From Pseudomonas vlassakiae (GTDB lineage Bacteria > Pseudomonadota > Gammaproteobacteria > Pseudomonadales > Pseudomonadaceae), in NCBI RefSeq assembly GCF_014269035.2, contig NZ_JABWRP020000005.1, positions 186,001 to 250,000 of the forward strand: a stretch of DNA of 64,000 nt, read 5' to 3'. The notes beneath the pieces were generated by a model. It saw nothing but the letters and a program-made list of their open reading frames with translations, was not told the DNA's origin and did no database searches. A program made the translations under genes and the position numbers. Numbering within the stretch: position 1 is the stretch's first letter; the number at the start of each line of letters is the position of its first letter. Shown here one piece after another: positions 7,731-17,550 of this stretch.

Positions 7731-9797
7731 CTAGACGCGAAACTGTTCCATCAATGCCTGCTGTTGATTCGCCAGTCGATTGAGCGCCTGGCTGATGCGT
7801 GCCGATTCATCCGCCTGGCCCGAGAGCGATTCGGTCACGTCGCGAATCCCGGCCACATTGCGGTTCACTTCCTCGGCCACCGCGCTCTGCTCCTCGGCGG
7901 CCGAGGCAATCTGCAGGTTCATGTCGCTGATCACCGCCACGGCCTCGCCGATGCGCTCCAGTGCGGGCAGCGCCTGCTCCATGCGCGTGGCGCTGGCCTG
8001 AGCCTGGCGCTGGCCTTCATGCATGGCGCCCACCACGTCCTGGGTGCCTTGCTGTAGCCCTTCGATCACTTGGCGAATCTCTTCCACCGACACCTGGGTG
8101 CGCTGGGCCAGGCTGCGCACTTCATCGGCGACCACGGCAAAGCCACGCCCGGCCTCGCCCGCGCGAGCGGCTTCGATGGCGGCATTGAGGGCCAGCAGGT
8201 TGGTCTGCTCGGCAATTGCGCGGATCACCTCAAGCACCGAGCCGATCTGCTCGCTGCGCTGCTCCAGCGCTCGGGCCTCGCCCATGGCGGCGTCCATGCC
8301 GGTGGCCAGCTGGTCGATGGTCTGGCGGGTGCTGGCGATCAACTGCAAGCCTTCACGGCTGGCCTGATCGGCGCCGCGTGCAGCCTGGGCGGCCTGGGCC
8401 GCGTTGTGGGCGACATCCTGGGCAGTGGCGCTCATTTCGTTGGCGGCGGTGGCGACCTGTTCGATTTCCCGCTGCTGTTGCTGCATGCCATTGCTGGTCT
8501 GGCTGGCGATGGCGGCGGATTGGTCGGCGGTGCCGCGGGCTTCGAGCAGCGAGCCTTTGACCTGGGCGATCACCGGCTGCAGCTTGTCGAGGAAGCGGTT
8601 GAACCAGCCTGTCAGCTGGCCCAGTTCGTCCTGACGGGCGTAGTCCAGGCGACGGGTCAGGTCGCCTTCACCACTGGCGATGTCTTTCAGCCGGGCGGCC
8701 ACGGCGAGGATCGGCCGGGTCACGCCCCGCGCCGTCAGCCAGACCAGCAGCAGGCCGATGATGGCGGCGCCCAGGCCGATCAGCAGGCTGGTCAGGTTGG
8801 CGCTCTGGTTATGGGCGTCCAGGCGCTGGTTGAGGGCCAGGGCCGGCGCTTGCAGCACGGCTTCAGGCAGTTCCAGTTGCACCTGCCACGGGGTGGCGTC
8901 GGGGATCGGCGCGAATGGCCGGGCGACGCGCAGCAGGCCCTGGTCCACTTCTTTGTCCAGCGGCTGGCCCAGCTTGCTGGCGTCACGGCTATGCCCGGCG
9001 AGCAGGCCGGCAGTGCTGACGATGCTGACCTGGCCCTGGCCATCGAACAGCTCCTGGCGGCCATCCAGGCTCAGTTGCTGGAGGTTGTCCAGGCCGATGT
9101 CCAGGCCGACCACGCCCACCACCTTGCCGTTTTCCAGCAGCGGCAGGGCGATGCTGGTCATCAGCACCTGGTGGCCGTTGACCTCGTCGAGGTAGGGTTC
9201 AAGCACGCAGGCCCGTGTGGTTTCCTGCGGGCAGGTCAGCCAGCGGTTCTTGGCCAGGCCATTGGTGCCGGGGCTGTTGTCGCCCAGCATGGACTCGGGC
9301 ATCGCTTCCAGTTCCAGGGTGCCAGGGCGGGGTTGCGACCAGTACAGCGAGAAACGTCCGCTTTCGTTGCTGCCGCTGGCCTCCTGGCCGATGAACTGGT
9401 GATCCTGATGGTCCAGCGCGTTGGGCTGGAACACCAGGTACAGGCCGATCACGTCCGGGTTGCCGGCCAGGCTGGCGTGGGCCTGGCGGGTCAGCTCGGT
9501 GCGCAGGTCGCTGCCACCGCGGGCCTTGAGCACCTGGACCAGGCGAGCGAAGCCGTTAGCGTACTGGTAGGCGTCCATGAAGTAGCGCTGAATGCGCAGC
9601 GCCTGGGTTTCGGCGTGGGCCTGCAGGCGCAGGCGCGCACTGTGTTCGAGCATTTCGGTGTTGGCCTGGTTGACCAGCGCTGCGCTGCGCCGCGACTGGG
9701 TCAGTGAGCTGGCGACCAGCAAGGCGACGATGACCAGCAGACAGAGGCCGGCTAGCAGGGTGATTTTCCACTGGATGGACAGGCGACGCAGCAGCAT
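7731..9797 (-). CDS. mcpU: Methyl-accepting chemotaxis protein, McpU-like polyamine receptor
   Basis: This 688-residue receptor has a first membrane helix (about residues 10-30), a periplasmic double-Cache region (about 40-335), a second helix (about 340-362), a HAMP domain, and a cytoplasmic signalling hairpin whose tip [24 protein letters not shown] lies near residues 528-551 and binds CheA/CheW. It has no C-terminal CheR-tethering pentapeptide. AAGGAAAG precedes the ATG. Gene order matches the KT2440 polyamine receptor McpU, and the adjacent PuuP-like putrescine permease gene supports a polyamine ligand. Ligand assignment is inference from context and similarity. Confidence 0.75.
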   Translation of the reverse strand: MLLRRLSIQWKITLLAGLCLLVIVALLVASSLTQSRRSAALVNQANTEMLEHSARLRLQAHAETQALRIQRYFMDAYQYANGFARLVQVLKARGGSDLRTELTRQAHASLAGNPDVIGLYLVFQPNALDHQDHQFIGQEASGSNESGRFSLYWSQPRPGTLELEAMPESMLGDNSPGTNGLAKNRWLTCPQETTRACVLEPYLDEVNGHQVLMTSIALPLLENGKVVGVVGLDIGLDNLQQLSLDGRQELFDGQGQVSIVSTAGLLAGHSRDASKLGQPLDKEVDQGLLRVARPFAPIPDATPWQVQLELPEAVLQAPALALNQRLDAHNQSANLTSLLIGLGAAIIGLLLVWLTARGVTRPILAVAARLKDIASGEGDLTRRLDYARQDELGQLTGWFNRFLDKLQPVIAQVKGSLLEARGTADQSAAIASQTSNGMQQQQREIEQVATAANEMSATAQDVAHNAAQAAQAARGADQASREGLQLIASTRQTIDQLATGMDAAMGEARALEQRSEQIGSVLEVIRAIAEQTNLLALNAAIEAARAGEAGRGFAVVADEVRSLAQRTQVSVEEIRQVIEGLQQGTQDVVGAMHEGQRQAQASATRMEQALPALERIGEAVAVISDMNLQIASAAEEQSAVAEEVNRNVAGIRDVTESLSGQADESARISQALNRLANQQQALMEQFRV

Positions 9798-9822
9798 GAG
9801 GACTTTCCTTATCGGGCAACAA

Positions 9823-9850
9823 CAACGCCCGCGTTCAGGCGCGGGCGTTG
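9823..9850 (-). terminator. Terminator of the putrescine permease gene
   Basis: CAACGCCCGCG at 9823-9833 pairs perfectly with CGCGGGCGTTG at 9840-9850, and minus-strand sequence past the stem is TTG-rich. It separates the permease from the chemoreceptor, so the two are probably separate transcripts. Confidence 0.65.
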
Positions 9851-9863
9851 TCGGAGGCTGGAG

Positions 9864-11216
9864 TCAATCAGCGACGTAGTTCGGTGGCGAGACCCGGAAG
9901 GCCTTGGTCAGCCAGGCCAGGTGCAGCAGCCCGGCCAGTGCCCAGAGGCCGCCGAAGATCAACGAATGCTCGTTGAGGTCGAGCCAGAGCTTGGCGATGA
10001 TGCAGAAGCCGATGGTGGGCAGCACCAGGTACTTCATCTGGTTGGCCAGCCCCTGGCGATTGCCCTCGCGCAGGTAGCAGTGGCTGATCACCGACAGGTT
10101 GACGAAGCTGAACGCGACCAGGGCGCCGAAGTTGATGATCGAGGTGGCGGTGACCAGGTCGAAGAAGATGGCCGAGAGGGCGATCACGCCGACCACGGCG
10201 ATGTTCACGATCGGCGTCTTGTAGCGCGGGTGCAGGCGGGCGAACACGCCGCTCGGGATCACATTGTCGCGGCCCATCACATACAGCAGGCGCGATACGC
10301 TGGTCTGCGAAGCCAGGCCCGAGGCGATGGTGTTGATCACCGTGCAGGCGATGAAAACCGACTGGAACAGTTTGCCACCGACATACAAGGCGATTTCCGG
10401 CAATGCTGCTTCCGGGTCGTGGAAGCGTGCGTTGGTCGGGAAGTAGGCCTGCATGAAGTACGACACGGCGATGAACACCACGCCACCGATCAGGGCGGTG
10501 AGGAAGATCGCGCGCGGGATGATCTTGCCTGGCTCCTTGGTTTCTTCGGACAGGCAGGTCACTGCGTCGAAGCCCAGGAACGAGAAGCACAGGATGGTTG
10601 CACCGGCAGCCAGGGCGCTGAGTTGCGTCTGCGAGTCGGCGAACGGGATCAGGCTCCAGGTGCTCCCCAGCCCCTCGCCCTGACCCAGGCCGCGAATGCA
10701 CAGGTAGATGAACACCGACATGATCATCAGCTGCACTACCACGAACAGCAGGTTGAAGTGCGCGACCAGATTGATACTGCGCATGTTGATCAGGCTGATC
10801 AGGGTGACGAAGCCGGCCACCCACATCCACGCCGGCACTTCAGGGAACATCGCCGACAGGTAGAGCTTGGCCAGCAGGGCGTTGACCATGGGCAGCAAGA
10901 GGTAGTCCAGCAGCGAAGACCAGCCGACCAGGAAGCCCACGTGCGGATTGATGGCGCGTTGGGTGTAGGTATAGGCGGAGCCGGACTGCGGGAAACGGCG
11001 TACCAGTGTGCCGTAGCTCACAGCGGTGAACAGAACGCCGGCCAGGGCCAGCAGATAGGCACTGGGAACGTGGCCGTTGGTAACGCCGGACACGATGCCG
11101 AACGTGTCGAACACGGTCATCGGCGTGAGGTACGCCAGACCGATGATGACCACGTGCCAGAGGCGCAGGGATTTACGGAATTGGCCGTTGCCGGTGGCGT
11201 TGTGGTCATGCTGCAT
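9864..11216 (-). CDS. PuuP-like putrescine importer, APC superfamily
   Basis: This 450-residue inner-membrane permease has about twelve hydrophobic helices. Its sequence follows E. coli PuuP/PlaP closely throughout, for example [16 protein letters not shown] near the start, the GSAYTY segment, [12 protein letters not shown] in the middle and [12 protein letters not shown] later. Such carriers import putrescine with a proton. The downstream neighbour is an McpU-like polyamine chemoreceptor on the same strand, separated by a terminator, so sensing and uptake of the same compounds appear side by side. Confidence 0.82.
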   Translation of the reverse strand: MQHDHNATGNGQFRKSLRLWHVVIIGLAYLTPMTVFDTFGIVSGVTNGHVPSAYLLALAGVLFTAVSYGTLVRRFPQSGSAYTYTQRAINPHVGFLVGWSSLLDYLLLPMVNALLAKLYLSAMFPEVPAWMWVAGFVTLISLINMRSINLVAHFNLLFVVVQLMIMSVFIYLCIRGLGQGEGLGSTWSLIPFADSQTQLSALAAGATILCFSFLGFDAVTCLSEETKEPGKIIPRAIFLTALIGGVVFIAVSYFMQAYFPTNARFHDPEAALPEIALYVGGKLFQSVFIACTVINTIASGLASQTSVSRLLYVMGRDNVIPSGVFARLHPRYKTPIVNIAVVGVIALSAIFFDLVTATSIINFGALVAFSFVNLSVISHCYLREGNRQGLANQMKYLVLPTIGFCIIAKLWLDLNEHSLIFGGLWALAGLLHLAWLTKAFRVSPPNYVAD

Positions 11217-11682
11217 GCTGGTGTGGCTCCATGTTGTTCACCTTTTTGTTTGGAGCAGAGATAGGCGCGGGCTAGGCGCCGACGTCAGGCTTGCAGTGCC
11301 TTGGCGAGGAGGTTGAAGCGTGCAGGCAGGGGCATCCGAGCATCATGACGGCGCGACTTTTTCTTCTTCGTGGATCGGGCGCTGAGCGAGGTGGTGAAAA
11401 TAAAAAACGATTGGTAGGGAGGCGTCAAGTTAAACATGACAAGATGTTGCGAAATTGAAATATTTATTAGGTAAAGACCCTGAATGTTCGATTTTTGCGC
11501 GTTTTTTTGCGGTTTCGAGCGAGTCGAATGTTCGTAAAAATTAACGATTGTCGGACGTTTCCCAAATTCATCCTTTCTGCTCTGGGGCCGTCACTCGTCT
11601 GGCGCGGCGATGATATCCTTTTGCACCCCTCGCAGCCGATTGGCTGTGAATCTGCCCATATGGACATCGATCGGTTCTATTC
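11217..11682. other. Intergenic region between permease and YdgA-like gene
   Basis: This 466-base gap holds the divergent promoters of the permease (minus) and the YdgA-like gene (plus). Its middle (about 11395-11560) is distinctly AT-rich. The 9-mer GAATGTTCG occurs twice in direct orientation at 11482-11490 and 11526-11534, 44 bases apart. I see no convincing gene in it; short ORFs here lack ribosome-binding sites and family likeness. Confidence 0.6.
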
Positions 11683-13191
11683 ATGAAGAAATCAGTAGGC
11701 ATTCTTTCCGGCCTGGCCATCGCCATCGCCGTCGTGACCACCGCTGGCGCCTGGTACACCGGCAAGCAACTGCCGGGGGAGCTGGAAAACGCTGTCAGCC
11801 GCAGCAACGAACAGCTCAAGAAAGCCCTGGTCAACTATGGCGGCAGCATGACGGTTGAGCTGGTATCCCTCGATCAGCATTTGTTCAGCAGCACGGCGCA
11901 GTATCGGCTCAAGGCCAAGGACATCAACCTCGGCCAAGGCGAAGTGCTCAACTTCGACCTGGGCATGACCGACCAGATCGAACACGGCCCGTTCCCGTGG
12001 TCGCGGGTCAAGGCGCTGCAACTGATGCCCGTGCTGGCCGCCAGCAACAGCAGCTTGCAGAAGGATGACCTGACTGCGCCGTGGTTCGCTGCGGCAGGCG
12101 AGCAATCGCCGATCCGCGCGCATACCAGCCTGGGCTTTTCTGGCAACGTCGACAGCACCATCACCGTGGCACCGCTCAAGCACACCGAGGCCAATGGCAG
12201 CAGCCTGGACTTCTCCGGCATGACCCTGGAGGTCAGCGGTGATCAGGAAGGCAAGGCGTCGAAGTTCCACGGCAGCGCGGATCGCTTCGAGATGAAGCTG
12301 GTCGGCGACGACCAGCCACCAACCACCCTCGAACTGTCGGGCCTGAAGGTTGGCGGCAACCTCACGGCCAGCAAGCACGACGCCGTATACGTCGGCGATG
12401 TCGACATGCTCTTGGCGCAGGCCAAGGCGACCTTGGGTGACAAGCAGCAGGTACTGGTGCTCAAGGGGCTCCAACAGACTGTCCAGCAGACCCTGGATGG
12501 CCCCGACACCGTGGCCGGTCGCGTGGATTATCGGGTGGCTGATATCACCTGGGATGGCCGTGCGGTCGGCAATGTGCAGATGGGCGTGAGCATCAAGTCG
12601 CTCAATGCGCCGGCCTTGCAATCATTGTCGAAGTGGTACCAGGCCCACCTGCCGGAGTTCGAAGCGGCCCAGGCTGCCGGTCAACCGGTGCCGGAAATCC
12701 AGATGGATGAGGCGGAGAAAGCCCGGTTCCACGGCGATCTGCAACAGTTGCTGGCCTCCAAGCCCAAGCTGGCGATCGAGAACCTGGCGTTGCGCACTGC
12801 CAATGGCGAGAGCCGCTTCGAACTGTCGATGGACTTTTCCAACCCGGCTTCGTTCGACCTGCCGCCGGACCAGCTGAGCAAGCAACTGATCACCGAGGTG
12901 AAGAGCAAGCTGACCTTGTCCAAGCCGATGATCGGCGACCTGGCGACCTTGCAGGCGCTGCTGGACGGGCAGACCGATGCCCAGGCGATTGCCATGCAGT
13001 CCGGCCAGGCCGGGGAGATGGTCGGCATGATGGCGCTGCAGAGCGGCCTGGCCACCGTGCAGGGCAACGATGTGGTGTCGAGCCTGCACTATGCCGATGG
13101 CATGGTCGATTTCAACGGCAAGAAGATGACCGTCGAAGCGTTCGCCATGTTGCTGGCGGCGCATTTTGCTTCCATGCAACCGCAGGGTTGA
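11683..13191 (+). CDS. YdgA/DUF945 family periplasmic protein
   Basis: This 502-residue protein has an N-terminal hydrophobic anchor or signal (residues 5-24, GILSGLAIAIAVVTTAGAWY), then a large periplasmic part with repeated beta-rich segments typical of DUF945 (YdgA). The function of the family is not established. No strong Shine-Dalgarno sequence precedes the ATG (ttctattcATG), yet the start gives a proper signal anchor and no better start exists. It is transcribed away from the permease and toward nadA. Confidence 0.8.
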   Translation: MKKSVGILSGLAIAIAVVTTAGAWYTGKQLPGELENAVSRSNEQLKKALVNYGGSMTVELVSLDQHLFSSTAQYRLKAKDINLGQGEVLNFDLGMTDQIEHGPFPWSRVKALQLMPVLAASNSSLQKDDLTAPWFAAAGEQSPIRAHTSLGFSGNVDSTITVAPLKHTEANGSSLDFSGMTLEVSGDQEGKASKFHGSADRFEMKLVGDDQPPTTLELSGLKVGGNLTASKHDAVYVGDVDMLLAQAKATLGDKQQVLVLKGLQQTVQQTLDGPDTVAGRVDYRVADITWDGRAVGNVQMGVSIKSLNAPALQSLSKWYQAHLPEFEAAQAAGQPVPEIQMDEAEKARFHGDLQQLLASKPKLAIENLALRTANGESRFELSMDFSNPASFDLPPDQLSKQLITEVKSKLTLSKPMIGDLATLQALLDGQTDAQAIAMQSGQAGEMVGMMALQSGLATVQGNDVVSSLHYADGMVDFNGKKMTVEAFAMLLAAHFASMQPQG

Positions 13192-13203
13192 GGGGTTGAC
13201 CTG

Positions 13204-13306
13204 AACCGGCCGCTTCGCAGCTGAAGCCACTCCCGCAGGATCACTTCAGGCCAGAGACCTGCACAGTACTTGTGGGAGCGGCTTCAGCCACGAAGAGGCC
13301 GGTTCA
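13204..13306. repeat. Inverted REP doublet upstream of nadA
   Basis: AACCGGCCGCTTCGCAGCTG... (13204-13239) is repeated inverted at 13271-13306 (TGTGGGAGCGGCTTCAGCCA...). The outer arms AACCGGCC and GGCCGGTT also pair, so the whole unit can form one long cruciform. Confidence 0.8.
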
Positions 13307-13486
13307 GGCGCCACAAAAACCACTTTAGAATTCCCTTGATTGTCTGTAGCCTTCGGCGTCCGATAACAATCCGCGCCCGCAGAGGGCCGTGGCGGCGCCC
13401 ATGCCGTCCGGCACCCTTGGCCGATCTGCCAGGGCCGGGTGATACACTCGATTTGACGCGCACGCGCGCCTGCAGGTCCAGCGATC

Positions 13487-14545
13487 ATGACCCAGATTTC
13501 CGAACGCCTGTTGGTTCAGGCCCACCTTGACGCCAAGCAGCCCAACCCGCTGACCGCCGTGCAGGAGGCCGAATACCGTGCGGCCATCGCTGCCGAGCTG
13601 AAAGCCCAGAACGCCGTGCTGGTAGCCCACTATTACTGCGACCCGGTCATCCAGGCGCTGGCTGAAGAGACGGGCGGTTGCGTGTCCGACTCGCTGGAAA
13701 TGGCCCGCTTCGGCAAGAACCACCCTGCCGAGACGGTGATCGTCGCGGGTGTGCGCTTCATGGGCGAAACCGCCAAGATTCTCACCCCGGAAAAACGCGT
13801 GTTGATGCCGACCCTGGAGGCCACCTGTTCGCTCGACCTGGGCTGCCCGGTCGAAGAGTTCTCGGCCTTCTGCGACCAGCATCCCGAGCGTACCGTGGTG
13901 GTTTATGCGAACACCTCCGCTGCGGTGAAGGCTCGGGCTGACTGGGTAGTGACCTCCAGCTGCGCGCTGGAGATCGTCGAAAGCCTGATGGATAACGGTG
14001 AGACCATTATCTGGGGCCCGGACCAGCACCTGGGCCGTTACATCCAGAAGCAGACCGGTGCCGACATGCTGCTGTGGGACGGTGCCTGCATCGTTCACGA
14101 AGAGTTCAAGTCGCGCCAGCTGGCCGACATGAAGGCGCTGTACCCGGATGCCGCCATCCTGGTTCACCCGGAGTCGCCGGAAGCCGTCATCGAGCTGGCC
14201 GACGCGGTAGGCTCGACCAGCCAGCTGATCAAGGCCGCGCAAACCCTGCCGAACAAGACCTTTATCGTCGCCACTGACCGCGGCATCTTCTACAAGATGC
14301 AGCAGCTGTGCCCTGACAAGGAATTCGTCGAAGCGCCCACGGCCGGCAACGGCGCGGCCTGCCGCAGCTGCGCGCATTGCCCGTGGATGGCGATGAATAC
14401 CCTGGAGCGAGTGCTGGATTGCCTGCGGCACGGGAGCAACGAGATCTTCGTTGACCCGGCGCTGGTGCCGAAGGCCATCAAGCCGCTGAACCGCATGCTC
14501 GACTTTACCCAGGCGGCTCGCCTGAAGCTCTCCGGTAACGCCTGA
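13487..14545 (+). CDS. nadA: Quinolinate synthase NadA
   Basis: This 352-residue cytosolic enzyme condenses iminoaspartate with dihydroxyacetone phosphate to form quinolinate in NAD synthesis. The three iron-sulfur ligands are in place: Cys114 (EATCSLD), Cys201 (DGACIVHEE) and Cys298 in the C-terminal CRSCAHC motif. The motif HYYCDP near residue 48 is also conserved. Length is that of the longer proteobacterial form. It is isolated between two REP doublets, so it is likely a single-gene transcript. The ribosome-binding site is weak. Confidence 0.97.
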   Translation: MTQISERLLVQAHLDAKQPNPLTAVQEAEYRAAIAAELKAQNAVLVAHYYCDPVIQALAEETGGCVSDSLEMARFGKNHPAETVIVAGVRFMGETAKILTPEKRVLMPTLEATCSLDLGCPVEEFSAFCDQHPERTVVVYANTSAAVKARADWVVTSSCALEIVESLMDNGETIIWGPDQHLGRYIQKQTGADMLLWDGACIVHEEFKSRQLADMKALYPDAAILVHPESPEAVIELADAVGSTSQLIKAAQTLPNKTFIVATDRGIFYKMQQLCPDKEFVEAPTAGNGAACRSCAHCPWMAMNTLERVLDCLRHGSNEIFVDPALVPKAIKPLNRMLDFTQAARLKLSGNA

Positions 14546-14559
14546 CGCCGAACCGCGTC

Positions 14560-14634
14560 GCCTTCTTGGCGGGTAAACCCGCTCCTGCAGGGGAATGCGA
14601 CCCCTGTGGGAGCGGGCATGCCCGCGAATAGGCC
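14560..14634. repeat. Inverted REP doublet between nadA and the M48 protease gene
   Basis: GCCTTCTTGGCGGGTAAACC... on the left and the inverted CCCCTGTGGGAGCGGGCATG... on the right form a REP pair between two convergent genes, where it may also serve as a terminator. Confidence 0.8.
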
Positions 14635-14635
14635 A

Positions 14636-16072
14636 TCAGCGCCCCATCATTTCCTGAACCATGCGCTTCTGCTCCATGATTTCGCGCTGACGCTGGTCGA
14701 TCTGCGAAGCCAGCGGGAAGTTGCTGCCCGCCCGGCGCTTGGCGTAGTCCAGCTGCTGTACCGCCTGGTCGAAATCCCCCACCAGCGTGAAGTATTCGGC
14801 GCGCGCCCGATGCAGCCCGATGGTATTGCCCGACAGCCCGCGCACTTCCGCCATGTCGTACCAGACGTCCGGGTCATCCGGTCGGCTCTTGAGCAGGTCT
14901 TCCAGCACCTTCTCGGCCTCGGCGGGCTTGTTCTGCTTGACCAGCAGATCGGCACGTACCTGTTTCAGCGGGTAGTTGGCCGGGTATAGCCCCTGCATGC
15001 GCTCGGCACGTTGCTGTGCGTCGGCCAGGCGGTTGTTGGTGATATCCAGGTCGATCTGCGCCAGGTTGTAGGTAATGTCGTTAGGTGCTTTGGCCAGCAA
15101 TGGCTTGAGGTTTTCTCGCGCTTCGTTGAGCTGGCCACCCTTGATCTGCGCCAGGGCCAGACCATAGCGGGCGGCATCGAGTTTTGGATCTTCGTCGAGC
15201 TGGGCGCGGAAGCGCTTGGCTGCCAGACCTGGGGTGCCTTCGTAAGTGAGTGCCACGCGGGCGCGGATCAGCTGGTAGCGTTGGCTGTCCTCGACGCCGC
15301 CTTTGGGCGCCTGTTCGGCGCGGTTGCGGGTGTCGGCGATACGCGATTCGGTTACCGGGTGAGTCAACAGGAATTCTGGAGGCTTGGCATCGTAGCGGTA
15401 CTGGCGCGCCAGGCGCTCGAACATGGTGGGCATGTTGCGCGGGTCGTAGCCGGCCCTTTCCAGGTTCTGTATGCCCACGCGGTCGGCTTCCTGCTCGTTC
15501 TGCCGCGAGAAGCGCCGTTGTTCCTGAAGAGCCGCCGCCTGGGTACCGGCGATCATGCCGATGCCGGCATCACCGGCGCCGCCCGCCGCCAGCACGATGC
15601 CAGCCAGCAGGGCCGCCATCATCGGCAGTTGCATGCGCTGCTGGGCCTCGACGCCGCGGGCGAAGTGGCGTTGCGACAAGTGCGCCAGTTCGTGCGCCAG
15701 CACCGAGGCATATTCGCCTTCGGTCTGGGCATTGAGGAACAAGCCGCCGTTGACGCCGACGATGCCGCCCGGCGCGGCAAAGGCGTTGAGTTCGCGGCTG
15801 TCGATGAGGATGAATTCCAGGCGCCGGTCCTGCAGCTGGCTGGTTTCGGCCAGGCGGTAGACGGTGGTTTCGACGTAGTCCTTGAGCTGTGGGTCGTTGA
15901 GCTGGTTGACCTGGCCGCGCAGCAGGCTCAGCCAGGCGCGGCCAAGGTCGTGCTCCTGCTTGGGTGAAACGATGGCGGAACTGGCGTCGCCCAGTGACGG
16001 CAGGTCGTCGGCGTGGCCGGGAAGGGCCATGAGGCAGGCCAGCGCCAGCAGGGTAGGGCGCAGTAGATTCAT
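14636..16072 (-). CDS. BepA-like M48 metalloprotease with TPR repeats
   Basis: This 478-residue protein has a cleavable signal peptide (ending PGHA at residue 21), an M48 zinc protease domain with HELAH at 127-131 and the third ligand Glu195 in EQEADRVG, and a C-terminal half of tetratricopeptide repeats (about 275-460). This architecture is that of E. coli BepA (YfgC), a periplasmic protease/chaperone that helps assemble or degrade LptD and Bam substrates. It is divergent from a TusA-like gene and converges on nadA. Confidence 0.9.
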   Translation of the reverse strand: MNLLRPTLLALACLMALPGHADDLPSLGDASSAIVSPKQEHDLGRAWLSLLRGQVNQLNDPQLKDYVETTVYRLAETSQLQDRRLEFILIDSRELNAFAAPGGIVGVNGGLFLNAQTEGEYASVLAHELAHLSQRHFARGVEAQQRMQLPMMAALLAGIVLAAGGAGDAGIGMIAGTQAAALQEQRRFSRQNEQEADRVGIQNLERAGYDPRNMPTMFERLARQYRYDAKPPEFLLTHPVTESRIADTRNRAEQAPKGGVEDSQRYQLIRARVALTYEGTPGLAAKRFRAQLDEDPKLDAARYGLALAQIKGGQLNEARENLKPLLAKAPNDITYNLAQIDLDITNNRLADAQQRAERMQGLYPANYPLKQVRADLLVKQNKPAEAEKVLEDLLKSRPDDPDVWYDMAEVRGLSGNTIGLHRARAEYFTLVGDFDQAVQQLDYAKRRAGSNFPLASQIDQRQREIMEQKRMVQEMMGR

Positions 16073-16189
16073 GCAGAAGCTCGCGTCGATGAAAAGCCTT
16101 ACTGTAGCCGGGTCGCGCGGAGCCGACCAGTGGCGGTATGCTACCGAGCCTTACCCAAGACTTTCTGCCTCGCCCTGGAGACGCACCCG

Positions 16190-16429
16190 ATGAGTGACCC
16201 CCTGACCTGCGACGCCGAACTCGACGCCAGCGGGCTGAACTGCCCGCTGCCGCTGCTCAAGGCGAAGATGGAACTCAATCGCCTGGCCAGCGGTGCGGTC
16301 CTCAAAGTCGTCGCCACCGATGCAGGTTCGCAGCGCGACTTCCGCACTTTCGCCCAGCTTGCCGGTCATACCCTGCTGCAAGAAACGGCCGAGGCCGGTA
16401 CCTATACCTACTGGCTCCGCAAGGCCTGA
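16190..16429 (+). CDS. TusA/SirA-family sulfur-carrier-like protein
   Basis: This 79-residue protein has the family motif Cys-Pro-x-Pro (NCPLPLLKAKMEL), whose cysteine carries persulfide sulfur in TusA. ATG 16190, preceded by GGAG, gives the standard length; an upstream in-frame start at 16130 would add an extension unlike the family. P. putida has several TusA-like proteins and this one is probably not the tRNA-thiolation TusA itself, so no symbol is given. A permease gene starts 19 bases downstream and is likely co-transcribed. Confidence 0.88.
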   Translation: MSDPLTCDAELDASGLNCPLPLLKAKMELNRLASGAVLKVVATDAGSQRDFRTFAQLAGHTLLQETAEAGTYTYWLRKA

Positions 16430-16448
16430 GCCAACCGAAGGATCGTCA

Positions 16449-17519
16449 ATGTTCAAAGTGCTTCGCGACTGGATAGAGCGCTACTTCTCCGATGAGGAAG
16501 CGGTGGTGCTGGCGGTCCTGCTGTTCCTCGCCTTCACCGCAGTGCTCACCCTCGGCGGCATGCTGGCGCCTGTGCTGGCCGGTATGGTCCTGGCGTTCCT
16601 GATGCAGGGCCTGGTCAATGCCTTGGAGCGCATGCGGGTGCCGACCCGGTTCGCGGTGATGCTGGTGTTCGCCCTGTTCATGGGGGCGCTGGCGGTGTTC
16701 ATGCTGGTGCTGGTGCCGCTGCTCTGGCATCAACTGATCACGTTGTTCAACGAATTGCCGGGGATGCTCGGCAAATGGCAGTCGCTGCTGCTACTGCTGC
16801 CAGAGCGTTATCCGCACCTGGTGTCGGATGAGCAGGTGTTGCATGCGATCGAGTCGGTGCGCGGCGAAATCGGCAAGTTCGGCCAATGGGCGCTGACCTT
16901 CTCGCTGTCGAGCCTGCCGCTGCTGGTCAACGCGATGATCTACCTGGTGCTGGTGCCGATCCTGGTGTTCTTCTTCCTCAAGGACCGCGAGCTGATCGGG
17001 CGCTGGGTCAGTGGTTACCTGCCGCGTCAGCGCACCCTGCTGAACCGCGTGGGTAGCGAGATGAACCGGCAGATCGCCAATTACATTCGCGGCAAGGGCA
17101 TCGAAATCCTGATCTGCGGGATCGCCACCTATATTGCCTTCATCAGCCTGGGGCTCAATTACGCCGCGTTGCTGGCGCTGCTGGTGGGGTTGTCGGTGGT
17201 GGTGCCCTACGTGGGCGCGGTGGTCGTGACCGTGCCAGTGACGCTGATCGCGCTGTTCCAGTGGGGCTGGGGCGACCAGTTCATTTTCCTGATGACGGTG
17301 TACGCGATCATCCAGGCGCTGGATGGCAACGTGCTGGTGCCACTGCTGTTCTCCGAGGCGGTGAGCCTGCACCCGGTGGCGATCATCTGCGCGGTGCTGC
17401 TGTTTGGCGGGCTGTGGGGTTTCTGGGGAATCTTTTTTGCGATCCCGCTGGCGACCTTGATCAAGGCAGTGCTGGATGCCTGGCCGCGGCAGGAACCGAG
17501 CGTCTCGCCGATGCTCTGA
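16449..17519 (+). CDS. AI-2E/PerM family transporter
   Basis: This 356-residue inner-membrane protein begins at ATG 16449, 19 bases after the TusA-like gene. It has about eight hydrophobic helices, with a hydrophilic stretch around residues 100-150 (LPERYPHLVSDEQ) and the conserved block VPYVGAVV then GNVLVPLLFS. Members are called AI-2 exporters or PerM permeases, but substrates are mostly unproven. Many genomes pair such a permease with a TusA-like gene or bcp, as here. Confidence 0.87.
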   Translation: MFKVLRDWIERYFSDEEAVVLAVLLFLAFTAVLTLGGMLAPVLAGMVLAFLMQGLVNALERMRVPTRFAVMLVFALFMGALAVFMLVLVPLLWHQLITLFNELPGMLGKWQSLLLLLPERYPHLVSDEQVLHAIESVRGEIGKFGQWALTFSLSSLPLLVNAMIYLVLVPILVFFFLKDRELIGRWVSGYLPRQRTLLNRVGSEMNRQIANYIRGKGIEILICGIATYIAFISLGLNYAALLALLVGLSVVVPYVGAVVVTVPVTLIALFQWGWGDQFIFLMTVYAIIQALDGNVLVPLLFSEAVSLHPVAIICAVLLFGGLWGFWGIFFAIPLATLIKAVLDAWPRQEPSVSPML

Positions 17520-17523
17520 GGTC

Positions 17524-17548
17524 ATCGGGGCTGCTTTGCAGCCCCGAT
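17524..17548. terminator. Shared hairpin between convergent permease and bcp genes
   Basis: ATCGGGGCTGC (17524-17534) pairs with GCAGCCCCGAT (17538-17548) around a TTT loop, placed exactly between the two stop codons. It can serve both strands. Confidence 0.75.
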
Positions 17549-17550
17549 TC

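Noticed and set aside
8070-9707. Long plus-strand frame opposite the chemoreceptor gene
   Set aside because: It is antisense to a clear methyl-accepting chemotaxis protein and has low-complexity composition.
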